Source: Ectocarpus siliculosus
Taxonomy: Eukaryota; Sar; Phaeophyceae; Ectocarpales; Ectocarpaceae
Length of the DNA stretch: 64,000 nt
Reading direction: 5' to 3'
Assembly: GCA_000310025.1 (NCBI GenBank)
Contig: FN648498.1
Location: 1-64,000, forward strand
Position numbers and translations under genes: made by a program. Positions 45,650 through 57,414 of the stretch are shown here, piece by piece; position 1 is the stretch's first letter; every line of letters starts with the position of its first letter. The notes below the pieces were generated by a model that was not told the origin of the DNA, made no database searches, and worked only from the letters and a program-made list of their open reading frames with translations.

Positions 45650-46800
45650 GTCTTAGAGATTATGTAGCGTTCCAGAGAAAGGAGGTAGGATCCGGATAGG
45701 GCGGATGCGCTGGTCGCCTGTAGCTTCATGTGGCACTGGCGCGTATGCATACTGAAAGCCCAAATAAATGGGGATGACACTTTGGGGACACAGCACTCAA
45801 ACGCCTATTTACCGCACTGCTGTCGTCACCCTACCGTAGTGTAGGCTCCGCTGTGTGTAACGCACGTGAGAACCCTTGGTCGTATTATGCTTGGCTGAGG
45901 CGGTAGACTGTGTGATACGCTGTGTGATGCCTTTCCTGGGCCTCTGACTTGCTGTACACATTTCCCAACCCGCCTGCCCCCTACATAGATAGACTACTTC
46001 GCAGCAGTCAAGTGGGTCGTAAAACATAAACTTTGCACACCCTGTGCAACTGCGATACAACAGCAGTAGTTAGTTGTATTTGGTTGGCCGACTGGTTCCA
46101 GTCGTACAGTCTAATGAATCTTGTTGTGCTATTGCAGTTGATTCCTACTGTATCAACTACCGGCTCAGAACCCTGTGCAACGACAAACGTACAGGAGTAC
46201 AGTATTCGTCTACATGTACTAGAAAAAATTACTGACTTGGCTCAGCAGCTGCAAGTCTGCAAGTCACCCTTTCTCCGATTCTTTGGAGGGACTGTAGCCC
46301 CTCGACCAATGGCTGACAAACATTATTGCGACATTTTTTTGTTGCGGAGGAACTGGGGGTGACTGCTGGGTACCAGGTAGGTAGGTCACTTGCTGTACAG
46401 CAGTAGGATGTACTACTGCTGCAGCTTTCTCTTATGTTTACCCTTCGTGCGCCACTTACTTGCGAGATGGTGCGCAAGCACTTTAAGCCATGCACGGTAT
46501 GTGGTAGGATTACTGCTGTAGCACTGTGGAGCCAGTAGCAAGGACCGTGGAAGAGAAACAAGCGGGGGAACATCTCCTCTACACTGCTGATATCCCAGCT
46601 TGCTACGTGTACTTTTTTTTTTTGCACTGCTGTTGTTGTTGTCTTTTCACACTCTAGCTTGCTGAATTCCATAGTCGTGTGTCTGATGTTGCTGCTGCTA
46701 CATTGCTGTAGTCCTGCACGGCCATAGCATCAGGCAGGCGTACACCCAGAACAGACACTTGTAGCTACGCATGCCAAATCGTCATCTCTTGTGGACGTCA
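45650..46800. other. Non-coding, rich in TACTGCTGTA words
   Basis: TACAGCAGTA or its complement TACTGCTGTA, or close variants, recur about every 100 bases (for example about 46057, 46396, 46418, 46514, 46694). No gene is seen. Confidence 0.4.
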
Positions 46801-46829
46801 TGATTCAGTTGGTATTTTTTTTTTTAATT

Positions 46830-47040
46830 CTAGGTCGGCGCCATGGTTCAACTCCCACTAGGGTTGGCCCATTTTTTTTCGAGTCTGGGTCGGCGCCATT
46901 TTTCAACTCCACCTAGGGTTGCGCCATTTTTCTTTCGATTCTGGGTCGGCGCCATGGTTTATTCCCGATAGGGTTGGGCCATTTTCTTTCGATTCTGGGT
47001 CGGCGCCATGGTTCAAATCCCGATGGGGAATCGGTGAAAA
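46830..47040 (+). repeat. ~56-bp tandem repeat
   Basis: About four copies of TTCGATTCTGGGTCGGCGCC with ATGGTTCAA.TCCC..TAGGGTTGG. Two more copies stand alone at about 49365-49445. Confidence 0.8.
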
Positions 47041-47209
47041 AACACTACATTTCGGTGAGATCACCTCCCATTTCAAACAGGGATCCGCGGAAAAAAACTA
47101 CATTTTGGTGAGGTCACCTCCCATTTCTTCGCAAGGTCACCCTCCACTCCGACCAGGGGGGGGGGCGGGGTGTACTCATAGTCGTGCATGCCGTAGTCGT
47201 CAGACCATT

Positions 47210-47693
47210 GACCTCGCATCCCTACAAAGCCGGGACGGAGCACGCCGGGTTCTCACCGGACGAGGCTCTCACATCACCAAGCGCGAAGCGCCTTGAGGTA
47301 TCCGGCGAGTCGCATGAAGGGTGAGCTGCATCCTGCCAAGGGTGTTCGGCATCTTGTGCTTACTTCCTTGCATACGAATGACAGCTGCGTAACTTATGAC
47401 TTAATTTATTTTCTGGACTTTCACTTCCGGAGACAGTTGTAAGCACTGTGTAACTGCCTCGAGGATGCTTGATCATTTTAACACAACGTGGTGCGATCAT
47501 CCCCCTTGCGCGGAGTGAGGGTTCTCGACCCTGCACAACATGATCTACTCGACCACCATTCATGGTTACCGCAAAAAAAAAACAGAGGTAAAAAAAAACG
47601 GTAACCTGGTTGCCGAGTTCACGAAGTGACTTGGCTTGTTTTACAACGTCGTTGCCAAGCGACGAAAACCCAACCCCGATGGCAAATACCGGG
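47210..47693 (-). repeat. Right terminal inverted repeat
   Basis: Reverse complement of 42827-43275, with added A runs at 47571-47600. Confidence 0.75.
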
Positions 47694-48195
47694 GGGGACC
47701 AGGGATCGGAGAAAAAACAACTACATTTTGCCAACGTCACCTCCTATCGTCTCCTAAAAACCGAAAATTGCTTAATTACTTGAGATTGTATGGATTAATT
47801 AAATTGCCAGGGCAGTGGCAAGTGTGAGAGGATTCGTAGAAGAACTGTTCCTCCGTACACGATTTCGCTCGTACAGAATATAAGCCGGGCTGCACTGACT
47901 GACACCTGGCACCAAGGCTATTCGTTGTTTTTTTGCTGTTGAGAAAGGAGTTTCTTAACACAAGTTGTCTTGAAGAGTGGGCCGCGTGTGTGCTACGGGG
48001 CAGACTTCTGTCCTTGAGCTTGTCCGCCTTGAGGTCGATCCCACCAACTTTGTCGATTTTTGCACACGGCCTTTGAGCGTCGACTGGAAGGCGGTTGCGC
48101 CCGAAATAATTGATCTTGCCTCCATATAGATATGTTCCCCCCGAACCCAAAAACAATTAATTAATTAAATCAAACACCCCCATATATATATAGTT
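47694..48195. other. No supported gene
   Basis: AT-rich linker between the long-TIR element and the satellite. Confidence 0.35.
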
Positions 48196-49262
48196 TTCAA
48201 TCAGGGATCCGTGGAAAAAAACTATATTTTGGTGAGGTCACCCTCCACTCCGACCAGGAATCGGTGAAAAATGACAATATTTTAGTGAGGGCACCTCCCA
48301 TTTCAACCAGGAATCGGCGAAAGAAGCATTTCAGTGAGGTCACCTCCCATTTCTTAGCGAGGGTACTTTGGTGAGGTCACCCTCCACTCCGACCAGGAAT
48401 CGGTGAAGAATGACAATATTTTAGTGAGGTCACCTCCCATTTCAACCAGGAATCGGCGAAAGAAACATTTCAGTGAGGTCACCTCCCATTTCTTAGCGAG
48501 ATCACCTCCCATTTCAACCAGGAATCCGTGGAAACAAACTATATTTTGGTGAGGTCACCTCCCATTTCAACCAGGGATCCGTGGAAAAAAGCTATATTTT
48601 GCCAAGGTCACCTCCCAGTTGGACCAGGAATCCGCGGAAAAAAACTATATTCTGGTGAGGCCAACTCACCATTTCTTCGCGAGGTCACCCTCCACTCCGA
48701 CCAGGAATCGGTGAAAAATGACAATATTTTAGTGAGGGCACCTCCCATTTCAACCAGGAATCGGCGAAAGAAGCATTTCAGTGAGGTCACCTCCCATTTC
48801 TTAGCGAGGGTACTTTGGTGAGGTCACCCTCCACTCCGACCAGGAATCGGTGAAGAATGACAATATTTTAGTGAGGTCACCTCCCATTTCAACCAGGAAT
48901 CGGCGAAAGAAACATTTCAGTGAGGTCACCTCCCATTTCTTAGCGAGATCACCTCCCATTTCAACCAGGAATCCGTGGAAACAAACTATATTTTGGTGAG
49001 GTCACCTCCCATTTCAACCAGGGATCCGTGGAAAAAAGCTATATTTTGCCAAGGTCACCTCCCAGTTGGACCAGGAATCCGCGGAAAAAAACTATATTCT
49101 GGTGAGGCCAACTCCCATTTCTTCGCGAGGTCACCCTCCACTCCGACCAGGGATCGCAGAAAAAACAACTGCATTTTGCCAAGGTCACCTTCTATTTCAA
49201 TCAGGGATCCGTGAAAAAAAACTACAATATGCCAAGGTCAATTCCCAGTTCAACCAGGAGGA
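48196..49262 (+). repeat. Satellite with 447-bp higher-order unit
   Basis: Monomers of about 50-60 bp share GTGAGGTCACCTCCCATTTC and ACCAGGAATC. A set of them forms a higher-order unit repeated at 48251-48697 and 48698-49143 (period 447), with a third partial copy. Related monomers occur at 47030-47160 and 47698-47745. No lasting ORF. Confidence 0.88.
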
Positions 49263-50020
49263 GGACTTTCGTGTTTGTTTTAAAATGGTCTCCAAGTTGG
49301 ACCTTATAGTGTCAATTTCGGTTTCCAAATCTAAGGATACCCTGGAGCTCTTGAACCAATTTTTTTCGATTCTAGGGCGGCGCCATGGTTCAACTGCCAA
49401 TAGAGTTGGGTCGTTTATTTTTCGACTCTAGGTCGGCGCCGTGGTTCGATTGGTTCAATTTTTGTATGAGGACATGTCGTTTATCTTGAACGCCAAAATG
49501 AACAGGATGTTTTCGTCGCATTTTTGGGATGGGCCAAACTTTCTGGCCAGCCTCAGATCATTTCTGTTTTACGAAGAAATCACTTTTGCGATTTGCGTTT
49601 TGGGACGTCTCGTGAGCGCGCGCGGACGTGAAAAGGAGACTTTTTCCATCGAAAAACACTCGACGTGCAAGTACCTTCTACCTCGTGAACCCCGCTTGGT
49701 TTGCTGCTCTCGAAAAAAGTCTCGCTTTGCCTCGAACGGAGACTTTTCAAAATGTGTTTACCGTGCAAGGACTTTGAGATCGTTGTTAGTTGTGGGTAAA
49801 TAGGCCCCGATGTCACCGACAAATTCTCGTGAAATCTCTCAAGTCGTTTCAAACGGAGACTTTTTCGGCAGAGGTAGAAATTGCGTGCAAGTGAGGGCCA
49901 GTCTTCTAGGCAACTCACGGGAAATAAATGTCACTACGCACGCTGACACGGCAGATATGGTTTGCGATTTTGTTCAAACGGAGACTTTTTTTCACACTGG
50001 TTGACGTTCAAGTGTGAAAA
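49263..50020. other. Short coiled-coil relic, then no gene
   Basis: The minus strand at 49265-49360 reads SRVSLDLETEIDTIRSNLET, a heptad-like fragment bordered by satellite on both sides. The rest has no support; GGAGACTTTTT(C) recurs several times (49636, 49740, 49856, 49980). Confidence 0.3.
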
Positions 50021-50722
50021 CCCCAGGCCGGGATCTGCATTGAAGTGCGAGTAGAGACCCCCTCAGCTTTTTATGGCAGTATTTTCACAAATTGGAAATA
50101 GAAACACCCAGGCCGGGCTCTGCATTGAAACGCGAGTTGAGCCCCTCTCATCTTTTTATTCAATATTTTTACACATTGGAATTTGAAACACCCAGGCCGG
50201 GTTCTGTACTGAAATGCGAGTAGAAGCCCCCTCAGCGTTTTATGGCAATATTTCCACACATTGGAAAAAGAAACACCCAGGCCGGGCTCTGTACTGAAGT
50301 GCGAGTAGGTTCCCCCTCCGCTTTTAATGGCATTGTTTTTCCACATTGGAAAAAGAAACACCCAGGCCGGACTCTGCATTGAAATAAATGCGAGTAGAAG
50401 CCCATTCAGCTTTTTATGGCAAAAAATTTACACATTGGAAATAGAACACCAGGCCGGGCTCTGTACTGAAGTGCGAGTAGAAGCCCCCTCAGCTTTTCAT
50501 GGCAGTATTTTTACAAATTGGAAATTGAAATCCCCAGGTCGAGCTCTGTACTGAAGTGCGAGTAGAGGCCCCCCTGAGGCTTGTACGGCAGTATTTTTAC
50601 AAAATGGAAATTGAAACACCCAGGTCGGGCTCTGCACTAAATTGCTAGTAGAGGCCCCTTCAGCTTTTCATGGTAGTATTTTTACAAATTGGAAATTGAA
50701 ATCCCCAGGTCGGGCTCTTTAC
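50020..50722 (+). repeat. 85-bp satellite, nine copies
   Basis: The anchor CCCAGGCCGGGCTCTG recurs at about 50022, 50107, 50191, 50276, 50361, 50448, 50533, 50619 and 50704 (steps 84-87). Each unit includes GTGCGAGTAGA..CCCCCTCAGC and TTTTTACAAATTGGAAA. Confidence 0.9.
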
Positions 50723-50928
50723 AAGGTCATCAAGGACCAAGGCGATACCCTTACCAACGCCACCAAAGACCAAGGCGACGCTCTTTCCAAGGCCATCAAA
50801 GATTTGGCGGGAAAAGTTGACGACAGCTTGAAAGAAAGAAGAGCCAAATGGATCGGGTCTGTACCTCTCTCTGTAGATTCGCTACAGAAGTCGGTAGAGA
50901 GACTGGGGGACAGGGCAAGGAACGAGTA
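50722..50928 (+). pseudogene. Short helical coding relic after the satellite
   Basis: The frame ends KVIKDQGDTLTNATKDQGDA, LSKAIKDLAGKVDDSLKERR and a stop. It has amphipathic 7- to 11-residue repeats like a tail-fibre or apolipoprotein-type coiled coil. No start or family is evident. Confidence 0.3.
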
Positions 50929-51360
50929 GCGCACGGATCAGTGGGAAAGCAGGGCTTGGATATGTCTCAGAGCGGTACTTGTGTGCGCTGTACGCGCTTT
51001 TTTCCTGCTTGCAAGAGACGGATTTGGTAAGACTTCTGGAAGACAAAAAAAATGTGTCGGGTGCTCCTCCACCCCCTTCCTCTCACAACCTCCCTGCCTT
51101 CCTCTTCCAAGCCTCGCATTTTTTTCTTCAAGGGCACGAAAGGTGCCAAACAAAATGTGAGCGGAGTACACTTGGTGCGTGGAGTCATGTTGGAAGCCAA
51201 GCTTGGCCTCCGCTGTCATTTTGTTTTCTTAAACAAACCGGTCCTTCCAACCGGGTAATCGGACCAGGACCGGTTCAATACTATTTTCAGTATGCTTTTT
51301 CGTGAGGACATGGCCATTTCTTCTAATGAACAAAATTTTTCGGAAAATAATGTCACAAGA

Positions 51361-51667
51361 GAGAGAGAGAAAAGGTGCCCGCAGTTTTCTGATCGGCCAG
51401 TTTTTTTAAAGGAGATTTTTTTTCAGGTTGGCCAAAAATCCCTGGCCGACATGACGTGTCACCTACGGCGGGTTCACTTTTTTCTAGAAAAATCAAAATA
51501 TTTCAACCTGACCGTGAGAGAGAGAAAAGGTGCCCGCAGTTTTCTGATCGGCCAGTTTTTTTAAAGGAGATTTTTTTTCAGGTTGGCCAAAAATCCCTGG
51601 CCGACATGACGTGTCACCTACGGCGGGTTCACTTTTTTCTAGAAAATCAAAATATTTCAATCTGACC
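51361..51667 (+). repeat. 165-bp tandem duplication
   Basis: GAAAAGGTGCCCGCAGTTTTC to AAAATCAAAATATTTCAA is present twice (offset 165). A reverse-complement relative lies at about 62790-62820. Confidence 0.85.
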
Positions 51668-54014
51668 GTGGATGATGCTGGTTGTTGTATCTGCTGATTG
51701 ATGATGATTGGTCAAAATTTTGGCACGTAAAAATACACACAAACAAATAAAACTGTTGCTGCGGTACCATACACTGAATTACTTTAGTGGTAGCCTGTGT
51801 GTGGTGTCATCACACGAGTCATACGTACGTACCCAACATAGACCAATCACCGAGGTTACTGTAGCAGCTACCAACGCTGTTTGTTGTCTTTGGATGGGGG
51901 ACGTACGCGGATGTATGTAACCACACCGACCGACTGTTTGTGTGTGTTTGTTCGTGAAGCACTCTTGAATCACCACCACACTCACTCCACACAGCAGACT
52001 ATACATTATCGACCCTTCATCCACCCAGACTTCATTCACCACACACAAGCACGCCACATGGTGGTAGCAGGCAGCATCGAAATCGCACACAATATAATAA
52101 ACAAATAAATACAGCAGTATACTCATACACACTTATTCTTGTACACGACGAGATTAATATCATTCATTGTAAAGAACGATCAATCTTCATTTCGACGAAC
52201 CGTTCGGAAGATACATATAACTCACCACCAATCTTACCGGGAAATAGTCGGCTGACCACACGTTTGCTGTATTCATCCGCCCCCTGCACCAACGCATTTA
52301 GCACATCCATCAAAACATCGACTGATTGTGGTGGATGAACGAATTCAAACGATTCACATATGTACTCCGGTCCACGCTTGACCGACCACACCCACACGAC
52401 GGACGGACGGACTCTGGAAAAAAATGGCACGCAGGAACATATCCTAACGGGAAAAAACCGTCGTCAGAAAACACCCGCACACGCTCAGTGCTCTACTCCA
52501 CCTCTCCCTCCCTCTCTCTCTCTCTCGGACACCGGGTAAGGGCGGTCTCTCGCGTTATCATTAAACACCAAGTATTGACTAATAGTGTCAAATACAACAG
52601 CAGGACAGATCATCACCGCCACCCCTGCTACCGGTATTTTGGACCGCCTACGCCTATATTTGCTGAGAGAGACTCAACTTCACAACACTTATAGTACTAC
52701 TGTAGTCCGTATCCTCGAACCCTTCTTCATGTGATTGAGGGCAAGGTGGCAGTCAATGATGAGAATCCGGTGGATTCACCTACTACGCCTCGTGATAGGG
52801 AGGGGTGGATGTGGCCTCCGAAAAAAACTCATTTGAATTTTTATATCACACCCGTGGGTACCACATCGACTCCTGTCTTCCGAGCCCCCATCGAATTCAC
52901 ACACCCATCTCCCATCAACGAGCACACCGACCCACTGTGACGAAGACTACAGGTGAGCTGGGTCGTGTTGCTTGATGCCTCTCTGTATTCCGCGCGCGAG
53001 GGATAGGTTCATTTGGACGACCCACAGAGAGAGAGAGAGAGTAGACGATGGATGTAGTTTCACGGAGCGATGTATCTTATGCATATGTGCGGAGTGTTTG
53101 ATGCAACAGCAGACGCAAGACCGCACACCCGCGTGCCCAGCCTAACGAGCGTTTGTCCTGATGATTCGTCTCGTAGTATTTTTGAGGGGCTGTAGCACGC
53201 TCAGTGTTAGGACTTTAGGTTCCGCCGCATTTTGGTTTTTACACTGGGTATCGATCTCGCGAACGCTGTAGGCCACCGTCTCATCACACACCCCGAAAGA
53301 TAGTACACCACCGAGTGTGTGCTCATTAAGGGCGTTAGCAATCGTTTTGTTGCCCTGCTCAAGCTTTGCTTTCGGTGTTCATAGCTGCAAAAGCTTCCGC
53401 TCGAGGCCCCTCGGTGAACAAGTGATTTGTTGTCGTGCCCGGGTGTACAGGGGTAGTACCGTCCCGTTCTCTCCTCGCTCGTTCTGTCCGTCTTTCTGTC
53501 TGTATCCGTCCACGTGCCTGCCCGTCTTCGTCTCTCTCCCAACACCAAAGATGTTCAGGCCATACTGTGTACCTCTTTCCACATGGCTTGAAGTAGAACA
53601 CACTGATTTTACAGCAGTAGCACAACAGCCCCGGTACCACCATGGTTGAAACGGGGTTTTGGAACGTCCCAGCAACGATTCATTGACCGGCAAACTTACG
53701 CCACCATGAAGAGAACACGATGACTCGTCTACAATACATAGCGTTCGACATGACTCTCAGTTGAATGCCACGCACGAGGCGGCTCGGCGTGCTTGTCGCG
53801 TGAACAACATTGCCCCTGGTTCAATGCAGAGCGCCCTCAGCGGCGAGAGTGAATCGGTATATACTGCATGTAGTCAAACACACGTGCGCGCCGAGTCCAT
53901 CGAGTGGACTTCATTTACATCCAGGCGAAACTGGCTGGACTGAACGCCCATCTAGACAAAACTGAATTAGATTTGCTTCCGCGCGTCTGATTGCTTTTTC
54001 AAACACCAGGGCCG
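51668..54014. other. No supported gene
   Basis: Includes CT and GA microsatellites (52504-52528; 53025-53041). Frames of up to about 120 codons show no domain or good splice structure. Confidence 0.35.
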
Positions 54015-54819
54015 ATGGCGTACCCCGAGACTCCGCCGACGAAGAAACTGGGATCATCGGACAACTACAGCACGCCTCCGAGCGAGGAGGTAGGAGCAGC
54101 GCTTGGAACATAGAGGCACACAGTTTCTATGCGGCTTGTGGTGCTCACATCGTGTCAACAAAAAACTTCTCGAGATCTTCGATGCACCCAACAGACAACA
54201 CTTAAGGTACCCCGTCGTGTGCACCTGCTCTTTTGCATCTACAGGACTTCGAAGCGCCAAGGGAGCCGAAAAAGGCATCCGCTCCACGCAGCCCGCTATC
54301 ACCATCATCGCTCAACACGGGCAGAGCACCTTCCGGAGCACGGGTGAGAAGGATCAACGCTGATATACACCGTCGTACACATATGCAGTTACAATAGTGT
54401 TCCTCGTTTTGTCTCACTACCGTGGTAATAATCAGACATGAATATTCCGCGAAACCACATTTTGGCTCTTGGGAAAGCCTACTTAGCGAAGATGAAGATG
54501 GTTTAGAGTATGCAGCAGATTCAAGCGCCGATGAACGAGTTCGGTAACACGAGCAGTAACGCCTCCATTGGTTTCGATCTCCCACGCAGTGATCGCGACA
54601 CCCCCCCCTTCCTTCTCCTTGCTCTGTGGAGTGGACGCCGTCGACGGTGAGGAAGCCTTTCGGGTCACGACTAGTGACCTTGTTCCGCCGAAGAGAGTCG
54701 GGGAACGGATCCGGCAGCCGGGGGACTTCACGGACGGCGTGTCGCTGTTCCGGCCACCCCCCGAGGCGCAAGCGTCTGCCTACTACAAGTTCGGCAAGTT
54801 GAGGAGCCCGAATGAATGA
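54015..54819 (+). CDS. Probable multi-exon host gene, function unknown
   Basis: Exon 1 54015-54089 (MAYPETPPTKKLGSSDNYST; donor GAG|GTAGGA) and exon 2 54245-54343 (acceptor TTTGCATCTACAG; DFEAPREPKKASAPRSPLSP; donor CGG|GTGAGA) are both whole codons and join in phase 0. A third candidate (54436-54543) reads EYSAKPHFGSWESLLSEDED. The last exon ends RIRQPGDFTDGVSLFRPPPE, then AYYKFGKL and a stop at 54819; its likely acceptor is TCTCCCACGCAG (about 54588) or a later CT-rich site. The phase around the third exon does not close, so the middle is unresolved. The protein is Pro/Ser-rich and acidic, probably intrinsically disordered. No family recognised. Confidence 0.45.
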
Positions 54820-55180
54820 ATGTTGGGTGTTGGCATGTGTCCTATGTCCCCTCTTGTCTCATGCACCCGGCCTTCCGAATGTGTCAGGGCAATGTATCAT
54901 GTCACAGCGCGTCCGTACAGGAAGATTGAATAGTGTTAGTTGTGTACTACTGTATGACGAAGGAACGCCTACCAATGGGGACCGTTCCGTACCCTAGTTT
55001 CATTGAAATCCTTTCGGCCGCTCTTGGTCTCGATTGCGGTTACTTGAACAGATTGTTTTTGCTTGTTGCCTTGTGTGAGAGGCACCCAACGCAAGCATGA
55101 CATCCCCGCTCCCTGCCCCATGCAATGCGTTGATACCGTGGCGTGCAATGGACCCGTGGGATGGAATGTTCGCTGGTTTT
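54820..55180. other. 3' flank, no gene seen
   Basis: Downstream of the predicted stop. No supported ORF. Confidence 0.3.
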
Positions 55181-55188
55181 TTTGCTTG

Positions 55189-55204
55189 TGTGGTTGTTGT
55201 TGTT

Positions 55205-55244
<40 letters not shown>

Positions 55245-55402
55245 CCCCGCGCCCCATGTGCTCACCGCATCTCCGCTCTCTCTTTGTGATGCTACCAAGG
55301 CGTGTGACCCTTTGAATGAAGCTGTGTGGCCTCTGGGTCGAAGATTCGATTGTCAGCTTATCGTTGCCTCTGTTGTTGTTGTTGTTGTTGTTGTTGTTGC
55401 CT
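55189..55402 (+). repeat. TTG trinucleotide repeats
   Basis: Two runs of GTT/TTG (about 55192-55242, interspersed with GAT, and 55371-55400). They produce poly-Gln/His/Thr or poly-Leu/Val in spurious frames. Confidence 0.85.
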
Positions 55403-55742
55403 CATAGTCGAGTCAGTTCCACCCCTCCCTTATCCGTGTGCGGTGCACACCATTTACTGTCGGCATCCCCGCCCCCTGTTCCATTGGATGTGTTGATACC
55501 AAGACGTGCGGTTTTGACGCTTTGAGTGAAACTAAATGCCGTGGCCTCTTGGTCGAAGAATATGATTGTTGTTGCTACGTTCCTCTCTCGTCATTCGCTA
55601 TTTTACCCTTTTGAGTGAACTTGTGCTAACACGGACAGTGAACTCCACCCTCCGAAACCCCGGTGGGCGTGGACCACCGGAGATTATGTCGCTCCACACA
55701 TACATCAACCGGTTACCTGTCCTGTTCATCAGGCATTGACAG

Positions 55743-56199
55743 TGGTGGCGGCGACAACCAGACTGGGAGCGCTGGCTGGTGCGGCGCCGGACGCGCTGCG
55801 AGGGATTTCAGCGCGGAGGGCGCGGGAGAGAAGTACTTCGGACTCCGCTTGAAGATTCCGGCGGACAAACTCGCAGCGACACTCCAACGCCTGGTGGAGG
55901 AGGACGGGAGCCTCCTCGAACCGCTCCCCCCACTCTGTGGCATTGACGTCAGCCCAGGCTACCCCGGCGTCATCAAGGCGAAGGGCACATTTGGCCTGGA
56001 CGAGGGCAGGGTGGTCCTGCGCGTCCACAATAGCAACAAGCCGAACGTGTGCGTCAGCGAAGGAGCCATCCCCGTGACGACGAGAACGCCACCTTTCAAG
56101 GTGCCGGCATTCGCCATCGGTCCCCCACGCGCGGGGAAGTTAATGCTTCGTAACCAGAACAACGCAAACGCGCTCAAGAAGAAGAACAAGAAGAACTGA
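55743..56199 (+). CDS. Probable 3' exon, basic-tailed protein of unknown function
   Basis: After acceptor CAGGCATTGACAG a plus-strand frame of about 150 codons runs to a stop at 56197-56199. It is GC-rich against its flanks. It reads EKYFGLRLKIPADKLAATLQ, LPPLCGIDVSPGYPGVIKAK, GTFGLDEGRVVLRVHNSNKP and ends in a Lys/Asn tail (NALKKKNKKN). The even mix of residues and lack of low complexity suggest real coding. The upstream exon is not obvious. The preceding gene ends at 54819, so this is probably a separate transcript. Confidence 0.45.
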
Positions 56200-56775
56200 C
56201 CGGCGTCCGTTCTCCCGAGTTACGCTCATCGTGTTGGCCCGGGAATCCTCCTTTACTACCTTTTGCCCTATTCGTCCTCGCGATAGATAGTCGTGTGCGC
56301 TCTTCTTCCGCGTTTCGACTGTTGGTTGTTGTCGCAGTCAATGTAGGAAAAACACCAATTCAGTGGCATGTGTGGGTGTTGTGACAGTGTCACCTATCCC
56401 ATCACTGTTGTTCCGGGTATGGGGTAGAGAGAGAGAGGGAGAGAGAGAGTTTCAACTTCGAATGTATGTAGACTACGTATCTCGTCATCAATTTTTTCAT
56501 TGTGTAGATTTTAGGTCGGTAGGTGCAGTGTGCACCGGCTCTACCGGGATAGCCCAAAAAACGCTGCTGCTATGGTCTTCAACATCCTCCTTCTATGTGT
56601 GTGTGCGTGTGTGTGTGAAAACTGTTTGTTTGTGCAACACAAAGCCCCGATCAAACTAGAGAAAAGAAAGGTGTTTCTCCCGGGGTGGTAGTCTCAGTCA
56701 ATAGGACGTGTTGGAACATTTTGTTTCCAACACAAGATATCGGTGGTGGTGGTGTGAAAACTGTGCGAGAGAAAA
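56200..56775. other. No supported gene
   Basis: GAGA-rich stretch at 56420-56447; nothing else seen. Confidence 0.35.
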
Positions 56776-57180
56776 TTGGAAATTCGCACTCACGAGGTAG
56801 ATGTCAAGGTTGGTGGAGGAACCTGCCGGATACCATTATTATGCGAATACGAACACTTCATGGGTGGTGTCTATCGGTTGCGCGGAATGAAAGATACATC
56901 CCACCTAACGCCCGCCGAGGTAAACCATCGATTTAGTAAATCAGTTAATTTGTACGCCTGAAAATGGCTTCCTGAAGAAGTCGGATTCCGTGTATTCGGC
57001 AATTTAAAGACGCTCCACGTCGTGATTAGTCATAACGTATTCACGGGGCACGAGTTTGATTTGGGTGAATGGGTAGAAGTAGCACGCGGTGGTCCGAGTC
57101 CGCCTGCCTTAAATCGCAAGTGCGCGGTTGCGAAAGTGAGAGATATCCAAGGTGATCATTTCCGGCAGTGGACGGTGTGA
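56776..57180 (+). pseudogene. Coding relic with one in-frame stop
   Basis: One plus-strand frame runs about 134 codons with a single TGA (56959-56961). Before it: HEVDVKVGGGTCRIPLLCEY then MGGVYRLRGMKDTSHLTPAE. After it: KWLPEEVGFRVFGNLKTLHV then TGHEFDLGEWVEVARGGPSP, ending HFRQWTV and a stop at 57178-57180. Composition is protein-like on both sides of the stop. It converges on the minus-strand gene at 57415. Family unknown; it may be another gene of the same integrated element. Confidence 0.4.
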
Positions 57181-57414
57181 CTTCGAGCCACTAACATCTT
57201 CGTCGTCAGTGGCCTTCCTTTCTCAGTAAATGCGCAAACACTGTGACTCGTTGGATTTGTGTTGTACGCGCACACATACTCTACATTTTCACGCGATATT
57301 CACTAAAACTTCATTGTTCATACAGTTTTCGTAGCACCAATAAGTTCTGGCAGCGACCTCCCCGAGGCAAATGATAACGCGCACACCAATTCGAAGTAGT
57401 GTGCTCTAGGATTT
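57181..57414. other. Convergent intergenic spacer
   Basis: Short AT-rich spacer between convergent reading frames. No terminator-like element recognised. Confidence 0.3.

Larger units (their letters stand above)
42827..47693. mobile_element. Element with ~450-bp terminal inverted repeats
   Basis: The left arm (42827-43275) is the imperfect reverse complement of the right arm (47210-47693), with matched blocks such as TTGGGTTTTCGTCGCTTGG, GAGTAGATCATGTTGTGCAG, CACAAGATGCCGAACACCC and GTGAGAACCCGGCGTGCTCC. The right arm carries extra poly-A stretches. The termini read CCCGGTRTTTRCCATCG. I see no convincing target duplication. The 3.9-kb interior has coding relics on the plus strand, CTGCTGTA-rich DNA and a short satellite. 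This may be a decayed long-TIR DNA transposon or a viral-like insertion. Confidence 0.75.

Noticed and set aside
49441-49803. 120-aa plus-strand ORF
   Set aside because: Composition is not protein-like and it overlaps repeated GGAGACTTTTT words and satellite remnants.
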